From Planctomycetia bacterium (GTDB lineage: Bacteria; Planctomycetota; Phycisphaerae; Phycisphaerales; SM1A02): a DNA stretch of 5,036 nt. Below, piece by piece: positions 1 through 5,036 of the stretch (position 1 is its first letter; each line of letters opens with the position of its first letter). The notes below the pieces were generated by a model, which worked only from the letters and a program-made list of their open reading frames with translations, did no database searches and had not been told where the DNA came from. The position numbers and the translations under genes were made by a program. Location: assembly GCA_009936695.1 (NCBI GenBank), contig JAACEA010000550.1:1-5036 (forward strand), read 5' to 3'.

Positions 1-10
1 ATGCGACGTT

Positions 11-40
11 ACCCCCCCCCCACCCCACCCCCCCCCCCCC
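11..40. repeat. poly-C low-complexity tract
   Basis: Thirty bases made almost entirely of C, broken only by two A residues. Nothing comparable occurs in the bacterial part of the window. It lies just beyond the putative second exon of the eukaryotic fragment, on the intron side, and would read as a G tract in that gene's direction. Such tracts are common in GC-rich algal nuclear DNA and are also prone to sequencing and assembly errors, so the exact length should not be trusted. Confidence 0.8.
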
Positions 41-49
41 GTCACGCAC

Positions 50-182
50 ACCAACCTGGCATCGCATCGTTCAAGTTGTCGCGTTTGCCTAGCCTCGCAT
101 CGGCGGACGCGAGGGGCCTGTCGCTCCCTGTCAGGGCCACGGCCGCCACCCATGCAACATAAACATGCCTGACAAACCGCTC
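50..182 (-). CDS. putative downstream exon of a eukaryotic gene, partial
   Basis: This is the second exon of the minus-strand eukaryotic fragment, inferred from splice signals. The acceptor CACCGCAG occupies 190-183 and the exon starts with GAG at 182. Joining in phase 0 to the exon at 386-757 gives a continuous reading ...NKNDPQA/ERFVRHVYVAWVAA..., then about 30 polar residues ending near NLNDAMPGW. The short segment VYVAWVAAVAL is hydrophobic but too short to call a membrane helix with confidence. The 3' limit at 50 is chosen because GTGCGT, a frequent green-algal donor, sits at 49-44 immediately before an in-frame TGA and the poly-C tract. This second donor is less certain than the first; an alternative is that the gene simply ends at the TGA at 44-42. 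I do not recognise the protein family. Confidence 0.45.
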
Positions 183-385
183 CTGCGGTGAGGGCAAGGG
201 GCGGCGGGGGAAGGGAGGGGAGGGGGGCAAAGGGTAAGGAGTCAGGTCGGGGCTGAGGCAACACACACAAGACGCCCGCTGTCAAACGGTTCAGGACGAA
301 ATTGTGGCGCGCGGCCCGTCGGTGTAGCACGCCACGGCCGCGGTCGACCCGTCCAACCCGTTGACGCCCGCTCACTCCCACTCAC
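183..385 (-). other. spliceosomal intron, phase 0, about 203 bases
   Basis: Read on the minus strand, this stretch begins with GTGAGT (385-380), directly after codon GCG, and ends with CACCGCAG (190-183). A branch-like CTGAC lies at 245-241, followed by about 45 bases that are almost purely C and T. These are the parts of a U2-type intron in the order expected, and GTGAGT is a favoured donor in chlamydomonad algae. The upstream reading frame would run into an in-frame TGA at 244-242 if not spliced, which supports removal. Both flanks join in phase 0. The length is in the range usual for green algal introns. No bacterial gene would carry this structure. Confidence 0.7.
192..234 (+). repeat. 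G-rich tract, pyrimidine tract of the intron on the other strand
   Basis: Seven or more runs of three to six G are separated by one to four bases, so the plus strand has G-quadruplex potential. On the minus strand the same bases form the polypyrimidine tract just before the intron acceptor at 184-183. The splice role is the simpler explanation for its composition. Confidence 0.7.
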
Positions 386-757
386 CGCCTGCGGGTCGTT
401 TTTGTTAGGGTTGAGCACGGTCTCGTCGTCGCTGAGGTCGGTGATCTTCGCCCTCTTCTTCTCCATTCCGTGCCGCAACACGAGGTAGAACGACGTGCTT
501 TGACCCCTGAACAAGACCGAGGCGCCTCCAGCCCCCTTCGCACCCGCCCCTGCACCCCCGCCCGCACCCGCACCCCCGCCCACACCACCGCCGCCGCGCA
601 CTGCGGGCTGGCCTCCGTCGAGGGCGTAGCTCTCCCCACAGTCCATCACGTTCACCACCTGCCATATTTTGGGCTCCACTCCCCACGGGTTAATGTCCGT
701 CGATGAGCTCAGCATGACGAGGCAGTCACGGAGCACGGATTTTGCTGCCTCGCCCAC
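386..757 (-). CDS. putative eukaryotic exon with Gly/Ala-rich insert, 5' end not defined
   Basis: This open stretch codes for about 124 residues. An N-terminal part (SSSTDINPWGVEPKIWQVV, then NVMDCGESYALDGG) looks like ordinary folded protein. A low-complexity run of Gly and Ala follows at residues 54-79. Then comes a second folded-looking part (LFRGQSTSFYLVLRHGMEKK, then RAKITDLSDDETVLNPNKN). The frame ends at a GTGAGT splice donor at 385-380. Gly/Ala runs interrupting conserved protein are typical of Chlamydomonas and Volvox relatives. Codon use is mixed (AAA, TCA, ATT, CCG) and unlike the bacterial genes to the right, which are strongly biased to G or C in third position. The true upstream limit is unknown: the frame stays open past 757 into the region where bacterial coding begins, so 757 (a GTG) is only a convenient edge. 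I cannot name the protein. Confidence 0.5.
521..598 (-). repeat. Gly/Ala-coding low-complexity run inside the exon
   Basis: The plus strand is built of repeated CCCGC, CACC and CCGC units. Read on the minus strand in the exon frame it codes for a run of Gly and Ala broken by single Val, Arg and Lys residues. It is imperfect and has no fixed period. It probably arose by slippage in GC-rich DNA and forms a flexible linker between the two folded-looking parts of the exon. Confidence 0.7.
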
Positions 758-2451
758 CCGCCTCGCGCGCCCCGTCGACGTCGCGCCCTCCTGAGCCCGG
801 ACGGTTCGAACGGATCGCGATGCTCGGCGGCGTCTACGCCGGGCTGCTCGGGTGCTTCGCGCTGCTCGTCTGGCGATTCATCACCGCGGCGGGGCTGATC
901 GCGACCAGCGTGGCGTACGACCTTCGCGAGTCGTCCTTCGCCCGTCTCCAGGCGCTCCCCTTCAGCTACTTCGACGTCCGGTCGACCGGCTGGCTGGTGG
1001 CTCGGGTCACGAGCGACGTCACCAAGGTCACCGGCCTTCTTCCCTGGTTCCTGCTCGACCTCGGCTGGGGCACCACGATGCTGGTGGGGATCTTCACCGC
1101 GATGATGCTGGTCGATCCCCAGCTCGGACTCGCGGTCTCGCTGATCGTGCCGCCGATGGCGATCGCCACCTGGTGGTTCAAGCGACGGATGCTGGAGTCG
1201 AGTCGACGCATCCGCGCCGCGAACTCCCGGATCACCGCGTCCTACAACGAGACGATCGCGGGCGTGCGGACCACCCGGATGCTCGCCCGCGAGGAGACCG
1301 CCGCCGAGGAGTTCCGGGTCGTCTCCGAGGACATGCGGGCGTGGACCGTTCGGAACGCACTGCAGTCGGCGGTCTACCTTCCGATCGTGATGAGCATGGG
1401 ATCGATCGGCGTCGGGATCGCGCTCTGGGCGGGTGGCGTCCAGGTGCGGGAGGAGACGGGCCTCACGCTCGGTCTGCTCATCGCGTTCATGCAGTACGCG
1501 ATGCTGTTCTCGCAACCCATCCAGGAACTCGCCCAGCGATTCGTCGATCTCCAGAGCGCGCAGGCGGCGGCGGAACGGGTGCAGGAGTTGATCGAGGAGA
1601 CGCCGGCGATTCGAGATTCGCCCGAGGTCGCCGCCCGCATCGCCGCGACGCCCGCGGATCCGCCGGAAGGCGTCGCGGCCGACGGCGGCCGGGCGCTGGT
1701 CGAGACGATTCGCTTCGAAGCCGTCGGTCATGCCTACGTCGAGGGCGAACGCGTGCTCGACGACGTCTCGTTCGAACTCTCCCGAGGGACCACGCTCGCC
1801 CTCGTCGGTTCGACCGGCAGCGGCAAGACCACGATCGCCGGCCTGCTCGCCCGCTGGTACGAGCCCTCCGAGGGTCGGATCCTCGTCGACGGGGTCGACT
1901 ACCGGGAACGCGGCCTCGACTGGTGGCAGTCTCAGTTCGGGGTGGTGCAGCAGGTGCCCCACCTCTTCTCCGGAACGATCCGCGACAACGTCGGCTACGG
2001 ACGCCTCGACGCCGACGATGACGCGATCCTCGCGGCGATCGAACGGGTCCGCGCCCTCGAGTTCGTCGAGGCGCTCGAAGGCGGACTCGATTTCGAGGTC
2101 GGCGAGGGCGGCGGCAATCTCTCGCAGGGACAGCGGCAGCTGGTCTCCCTCGCCCGGGCGTTTCTCGCCGATCCGCAGTTGTTCATCATGGACGAAGCCA
2201 CGTCCTCGGTCGACGCCGAGACCGAAGCGACGATCCAGAACGCCGTCGACGAGATTCTCCGCGACCGGATCGCGGTGGTGATCGCCCATCGACTCTCCAC
2301 GATCCGGCGGGCCGATCTGATCCTCCTGCTCGACCAGGGACGGATCGTCGAGCGTGGAAGCCACGAGGCGCTGATGGCGGCGGGCGGACGGTACCGAACG
2401 CTCTACCTCGCGCAGTTCGTCGACGAGGCGGAGCGCCGCATTCTCGGTTGA
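742..2451 (+). CDS. ABC exporter half-transporter (membrane domain plus ATPase), 5'-truncated
   Basis: This is an inner-membrane exporter subunit that pumps a substrate outward using ATP; the substrate is unknown. Numbering from the TTG at 742, five membrane helices are visible at about 28-52, 98-122, 129-145, 210-232 and 243-258, with cytoplasmic coupling segments PFSYFDVRSTGWLVARVTSD and SYNETIAGVRTTRML between them. The C-terminal ATPase domain has A-loop Tyr332, Walker A GSTGSGKTT (356-364), Q-loop Gln403 or Gln404, signature LSQGQ (460-464), Walker B LFIMDE (480-485) with catalytic Glu485, D-loop SSVD (488-491) and H-loop His516. All catalytic residues are present. Exporters of this type have six helices and about 590-620 residues. 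The first helix and its surroundings are missing, and TTG 742 has no ribosome binding site, so the real start was lost at the junction. The real bacterial sequence probably begins between 757 and 797. LSQGQRQL resembles the TM288 side of heterodimeric TM287/288-type exporters. Confidence 0.93.
   Translation: MLPRPPASRAPSTSRPPEPGRFERIAMLGGVYAGLLGCFALLVWRFITAAGLIATSVAYDLRESSFARLQALPFSYFDVRSTGWLVARVTSDVTKVTGLLPWFLLDLGWGTTMLVGIFTAMMLVDPQLGLAVSLIVPPMAIATWWFKRRMLESSRRIRAANSRITASYNETIAGVRTTRMLAREETAAEEFRVVSEDMRAWTVRNALQSAVYLPIVMSMGSIGVGIALWAGGVQVREETGLTLGLLIAFMQYAMLFSQPIQELAQRFVDLQSAQAAAERVQELIEETPAIRDSPEVAARIAATPADPPEGVAADGGRALVETIRFEAVGHAYVEGERVLDDVSFELSRGTTLALVGSTGSGKTTIAGLLARWYEPSEGRILVDGVDYRERGLDWWQSQFGVVQQVPHLFSGTIRDNVGYGRLDADDDAILAAIERVRALEFVEALEGGLDFEVGEGGGNLSQGQRQLVSLARAFLADPQLFIMDEATSSVDAETEATIQNAVDEILRDRIAVVIAHRLSTIRRADLILLLDQGRIVERGSHEALMAAGGRYRTLYLAQFVDEAERRILG
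745..795. other. probable chimera junction, eukaryotic to bacterial DNA
   Basis: Left of here the best reading is a spliced gene on the minus strand. Right of here the best reading is a bacterial ABC exporter on the plus strand that starts abruptly in its second membrane helix. The plus-strand frame is open from 718, but its residues before about 797 (LPRPPASRAPSTSRPP) are low-complexity Pro, Arg and Ser with codons such as CCT that are rare later in the gene. There is no ATG with a ribosome binding site at the expected place. Transposon ends, direct repeats and integrase sites are absent, so an assembly join or cloning artefact is more likely than a biological insertion. The exact base cannot be fixed by eye. 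Confidence 0.65.
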
Positions 2452-2456
2452 TCCGG

Positions 2457-2479
2457 GAGGCGTCGGCGGGTCACGCCTC
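2457..2479. terminator. weak hairpin between convergent genes
   Basis: GAGGCGT (2457-2463) pairs with ACGCCTC (2473-2479) around a nine-base loop, directly after the ABC gene's TGA. A second, mutually exclusive hairpin, CCTCG/CGAGG with a five-base loop, lies at 2476-2490. Neither is followed by a T run on either strand, so this is not a classic intrinsic terminator. The 45-base spacer lies between two genes that converge, so a structure serving both strands would be reasonable. This is suggestive only. Confidence 0.3.
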
Positions 2480-2496
2480 GAGTGACGAGGTCGCGT

Positions 2497-2874
2497 TCAA
2501 CGATCCGCGACCTCGAGCACGCATGCGAGCATCGCCTCCGACTCGCCGAAGACCCGACCGATCCCCACGAGTTCGGAGAGGTCCTCGCTGCCGAGGAAAC
2601 AGGCGATCGATCGGAGGATCATCCGTGCATAGGCCTCGCCGATCCCGGTTCGGCCATGGTCCGCCCAGACCCGCCGGAGCGAAGGGAGTCCGGCGAGCGC
2701 GAAGACCATCGGACCTCGGATGCCCGAGGGCATCGCCTTCACCCGAGCCTTGATCTCGGCCTCGTCGATCGGGCCGAGCAGGTCGTTGTCCCGCGCGACC
2801 TGGGCCACGACCCGCTTCTCCACCCGGTCGAGAATCGCCTCGACCTCGGACGATCGTTCTTCGTGGTCGTTCAT
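2497..2874 (-). CDS. uncharacterised 125-residue protein coupled to ccsA
   Basis: I do not recognise this family. The start is the ATG at 2874-2872, which overlaps the ccsA stop as ATGA. No clear Shine-Dalgarno site lies before it, so translation probably depends on ribosomes finishing ccsA. The protein has no signal peptide and no clear membrane helix; it is likely cytoplasmic. Residues 1-48 are charged and mostly helical in character, with a segment EVEAILDRVEKRVVAQVARD that could form an amphipathic helix. Residues 49-68 (MPSGIRGPMVFALAGLPSLR) are more hydrophobic and include Gly and Pro. The C-terminal half alternates small and aliphatic residues and looks helical. The single Cys residues (92 and 117) form no metal-binding motif. 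Third-position GC is as high as in ccsA, which supports real coding. Its place as last gene of a resB-ccsA operon suggests a link to cytochrome c maturation or simple co-expression; this is inference. Confidence 0.8.
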   Translation of the reverse strand: MNDHEERSSEVEAILDRVEKRVVAQVARDNDLLGPIDEAEIKARVKAMPSGIRGPMVFALAGLPSLRRVWADHGRTGIGEAYARMILRSIACFLGSEDLSELVGIGRVFGESEAMLACVLEVADR

Positions 2875-4661
2875 GCGTAGGAATGCAGTCCGGAGATGAC
2901 GAAGTTGATCACGATCCAGTTGAACAACATCACGCCGCAACCGATCACCGCGAGGATCGCGGTCCAGAGGCCCTTGTCCCGGGCCTTGAGTCGGACGTGG
3001 ACGAGGATCGCGAAGATCACGAAGGTGTTCAACGCGAACACCTCCTTCGGGTCCCAGCCCCAGGGACGACCCCAGGAGTGATCGGCCCAGATCGCCCCCA
3101 TCACGATGCCGGCCCAGAGCAGCACGAAGCTCACTTCCATCAGGAGCATCGTGCTCCCGTCGAGAATCTCCCCGAACCGGTCGCGGCGTCGGGCGGCGTC
3201 CGGTGTCTCCTCGAGGTCCGCCCGTGTGTGACCGTCGGGACCCGCGAGGACCAGGGCCCCCGCCCCACCCGCCCGCGCGTAGACCGCGCGACCGCCGAAG
3301 AGGCGATAGGCCAGATACAGCGTCGCGGTGACCGCGGCCATGAAGATCAGGGCGTAGCTGAAGATGATCACGTTGGTGTGGATGTAGAGCCAGACGTCGT
3401 GCAGCACCGGCATCATGTTCGAGATGTTCGGATTCAGGTACACGGGGAGGAAGTGCGCGGTCATCAGGGCGACCATCGCGGTCACCCCCGCTCCGAGCGG
3501 CAGCAGGCCGCGGAAGGACGTCCGGCGAAGCCACAGGATCTCGAGCAGTACGGCGCAGATGACCCCGAACCAACTGGCGGTGGTGACCGCCTCGAACATG
3601 TTCGAGTTGGGCCAGCGGCCGCTGATCCACCACCGGAGTCCCACCGCGAAGGTCTGGAGGCCGAAGGCGGCGAGGAAGACCACCATGCCGGTGGTCATCG
3701 CCCATCGCCATCGATAGACCACGCCGAGGAGCAGGAAGACGATCGACGCCATGTAGATCAACCAGCCTCGAGTGAGCTGGTCGGCCTCGAAGTACCAGTT
3801 CTCCCACGCGAGTCGTGCCGCGGGCGGATACGCCGCGGGATTCATCTCACGCGAGATCCCGGCCAGGGTCAGCGACGCGGCTTCGACGCCCGCGCCATCC
3901 TCCGCGGTCCAGGCGTTCACCAGTTCCCGCCACGCGGTCGCGGCCTTTCGCTGGAGCTCGGGGTCGATGCCCGTGATCGGCTCCTGCTCGGGGAGACCGG
4001 CGAGCTCCGGATCCATGGTGGTGGCGTCGCCGGGCAGGAACATGATCTCCGCGAGCCCGTGCCACGCCGCGTCCGACTCGCCGTCCCCCGGGGGAATCAC
4101 TCGAAGACGGTCGAGCAGGAAGGCCGGGGACATGACGGTGCGGGCCGCGTTGATCGCGTCGACCTGCTTGGCGGTCCGGATCAGGTCGGACTCCATGCGC
4201 TTCAGGATCGGACCGACCTCGGGGCGGTCGAGCAGTTCGGGCGAGATGAGCCCGGACTTCCGGAAGATCTCCATCCGGGCCGCGAGCTCGGGATCCGTCC
4301 CCTCGATCGCGCTCGCCAGCGTGTTGCGGACGAGCTTGTTCTTGATGTAGATGCAATCCGCGTCGCGATACGCGTCGGGGCGGAAGAGCATGTCGAGATA
4401 GGTGAAGCTCGGCGACCGGCCCGCGATCAGCCGGGGTCCGCTCACCGAATCCATGACGGTGTTCGCGTGGGAACCGAAACTCTTGATCCGCCCCTGCACG
4501 TGGACCGCCATCGCCCCGAACGGTTCGAGGTCGAGCGTCATCGCCCAGTCGCCGGCCTCCTCGGTGGCCTGCAGGGGCGCCGCATTCAGGGGCGCGGCGT
4601 TCAGGAGAAGAAGCAGCAGGACCGCGAGGATCCCGGACACCCGTCGTTCGATGCCGCTCAT
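2871..4661 (-). CDS. ccsA: cytochrome c biogenesis protein CcsA (ResC-type heme exporter/lyase subunit)
   Basis: CcsA pairs with ResB in System II cytochrome c maturation, carrying heme across the cytoplasmic membrane and joining it to CXXCH apocytochromes outside. The protein has 596 residues. The ATG at 4661 is chosen because GGAGGTG lies five bases upstream and a typical signal sequence follows (ILAVLLLLLL at 11-20). A domain of about 265 residues outside the membrane comes next (31-297). It includes VQGRIKSFGSHANTV (55-69), which resembles the 'GR.kPldt.A' segment of Bacteroidetes- and planctomycete-type CcsA proteins. About eight membrane helices follow from 299 to the end. The heme-handling WWD segment is WGRPWGWDPKE (530-540). 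Candidate heme-ligand histidines are His428 (WLYIHTN), His555 (LVHVRL) and His593 in the hallmark end GLHSYA. Classic CcsA proteins have about 300-400 residues, so the N-terminal domain is a large extension. The gene overlaps both neighbours by four bases. Confidence 0.95.
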   Translation of the reverse strand: MSGIERRVSGILAVLLLLLLNAAPLNAAPLQATEEAGDWAMTLDLEPFGAMAVHVQGRIKSFGSHANTVMDSVSGPRLIAGRSPSFTYLDMLFRPDAYRDADCIYIKNKLVRNTLASAIEGTDPELAARMEIFRKSGLISPELLDRPEVGPILKRMESDLIRTAKQVDAINAARTVMSPAFLLDRLRVIPPGDGESDAAWHGLAEIMFLPGDATTMDPELAGLPEQEPITGIDPELQRKAATAWRELVNAWTAEDGAGVEAASLTLAGISREMNPAAYPPAARLAWENWYFEADQLTRGWLIYMASIVFLLLGVVYRWRWAMTTGMVVFLAAFGLQTFAVGLRWWISGRWPNSNMFEAVTTASWFGVICAVLLEILWLRRTSFRGLLPLGAGVTAMVALMTAHFLPVYLNPNISNMMPVLHDVWLYIHTNVIIFSYALIFMAAVTATLYLAYRLFGGRAVYARAGGAGALVLAGPDGHTRADLEETPDAARRRDRFGEILDGSTMLLMEVSFVLLWAGIVMGAIWADHSWGRPWGWDPKEVFALNTFVIFAILVHVRLKARDKGLWTAILAVIGCGVMLFNWIVINFVISGLHSYA

Positions 4662-5036
4662 GCGGACACCTCCGCGTTCGGCGACGCCTTGGCGCGGGCG
4701 TAGACCGCTTCCCGACGTCGCTGCTTGAGGATGGGTTTCACGTAGAAGGCGTAGATCATCCCGACCACGGCGATCACGCAGCCGAGCAGCTGGAGGTACA
4801 CCCCGTTCCGGTTGCCCACACCCAGCACGGTGTAGTTGAGGCCCGCGCTGGCGACGTCGCCCTGGAAACGAGGCTGGTCGGGCGGATCCCACTGGGCCTG
4901 GAAGAACCACATGCCGTCGTGCTCGACCGGCGCGTTGACGCTGACCGGACTCGGCTCGCTCCACGTGGTCTCGCCCGGCTCCCGGAAGCGCAGCATGCTG
5001 GTGTAGTTCCGGATGTTCGAGGAGTCCCCGTCGAAG
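4658..5036 (-). CDS. resB: ResB-like cytochrome c biogenesis protein, C-terminal part only
   Basis: The frame is open to the window edge, so the start lies beyond 5036 and only the last 125 residues are seen. It reads FDGDSSNIRNYTSMLRFRE at the edge, matching the ResB segment in which a short beta-rich extracytoplasmic region with an 'R.y.S.l.v' pattern precedes the last helix. The stretch MWFFQAQWDPP is the usual aromatic strand 'yrfyQ..yd'. A single membrane helix follows (about residues 80-99, YLQLLGCVIAVVGMIYAFYV), then a basic cytoplasmic tail (KPILKQRRREAVYARAKA), giving the positive-inside orientation. ResB holds the apocytochrome or heme side of the ResB-CcsA complex. The TGA overlaps the ccsA ATG as ATGA, the arrangement expected for subunits made together. 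The placement is supported by both the sequence and the neighbour; some planctomycete annotations would simply call it a cytochrome c biogenesis protein. Confidence 0.88.
   Translation of the reverse strand, partial: FDGDSSNIRNYTSMLRFREPGETTWSEPSPVSVNAPVEHDGMWFFQAQWDPPDQPRFQGDVASAGLNYTVLGVGNRNGVYLQLLGCVIAVVGMIYAFYVKPILKQRRREAVYARAKASPNAEVSA
4667..4673 (-). promoter_or_regulatory. ribosome binding site of ccsA
   Basis: GGAGGTG on the minus strand is followed by five bases and then the ATG at 4661-4659. It lies inside the last codons of resB. It fixes the ccsA start at this ATG rather than at any start further upstream in the same frame, and it shows that the organism uses strong Shine-Dalgarno initiation. 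Confidence 0.85.

Noticed and set aside
42..266. A 74-codon minus-strand gene starting within the intron
   Set aside because: Its first part (PYPLPPSPPFPRR) is only the translated pyrimidine tract of the intron. The later part is better explained as the downstream exon.
405..411. TTAGGG, a telomere-like unit
   Set aside because: It occurs only once, inside coding sequence, so it is not an array.
745..795. Insertion by a mobile element or phage at the junction
   Set aside because: No inverted repeats, target duplication, tRNA end or integrase-like gene can be seen on either side.
852..2021. A 389-codon plus-strand frame overlapping the ABC gene
   Set aside because: It is an Arg/Gly/Pro-rich shadow of the ABC exporter in another frame.
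709..2364. Open frame of 551 codons on the minus strand opposite the ABC exporter
   Set aside because: It covers all the ABC motifs in antisense. The product is low-complexity Arg/Asp/Glu/His-rich and has no recognisable fold.
2875..3807. Upstream extension of the 125-residue gene to a 436-codon frame
   Set aside because: The extension lies out of frame inside ccsA. Its residues are Arg/Gly/His-rich noise, and the ATGA overlap gives a natural start at 2874.
2883..4703. Open frame of 606 codons on the plus strand opposite ccsA
   Set aside because: It is antisense to a clearly recognised CcsA. Its product is rich in Arg, His, Asp, Gly and Glu with no domain, as expected for the mirror of a high-GC gene.
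4662..4964. Upstream extension of ccsA by 101 codons
   Set aside because: It overlaps the resB coding frame. The ATG at 4661 has a strong ribosome binding site and is followed at once by a signal sequence.

Overview
The window looks like a join between two unrelated genomes. Roughly bases 1-750 read as nuclear DNA of a eukaryote, probably a GC-rich green alga. They contain a gene fragment on the minus strand with a well-formed spliceosomal intron (GTGAGT donor, CTGAC branch-like site, long pyrimidine tract, CGCAG acceptor), a Gly/Ala-rich low-complexity insert, and long C or G homopolymer tracts. From about 750-795 to the end the DNA is a compact, high-GC bacterial chromosome fragment with no introns, 4-base ATGA gene overlaps and a strong Shine-Dalgarno site. 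The protein types (a ResB/CcsA pair in which CcsA has a large N-terminal extracytoplasmic domain, beside a half-size ABC exporter) would fit a planctomycete, perhaps of the Phycisphaerae. That placement is an inference from style, not from a database match.

Layout: (1) 1-49, poly-C low complexity. (2) 50-757, minus strand, two putative exons (386-757 and 50-182) around a 203-base intron, protein family not recognised. (3) About 745-795, the probable chimera point. (4) Up to 2451, plus strand, an ABC exporter half-transporter that has lost its start and first membrane helix. (5) 2452-2496, a short convergent spacer with weak hairpins. (6) 5036-2497, minus strand, a tightly coupled operon in the order resB (3' end only) - ccsA - a 125-residue protein of unknown function.

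How the genes work together: ResB and CcsA are the two membrane proteins of the System II cytochrome c maturation machinery. Together they export heme and attach it to the CXXCH cysteines of apocytochromes on the outer face of the cytoplasmic membrane. The 125-residue protein is translationally coupled to ccsA and is probably made with it, but its role cannot be read from the sequence. The ABC exporter is convergent with this operon and not obviously related to it. Its TM288-like signature suggests it was one half of a heterodimer whose partner may have been encoded upstream, in the part replaced by the foreign DNA.

I see no tRNA, rRNA, CRISPR array, insertion sequence or phage gene. I found no convincing new biological system. 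The most important observation is that the window is chimeric, and the 125-residue coupled gene is the best candidate for something undescribed.
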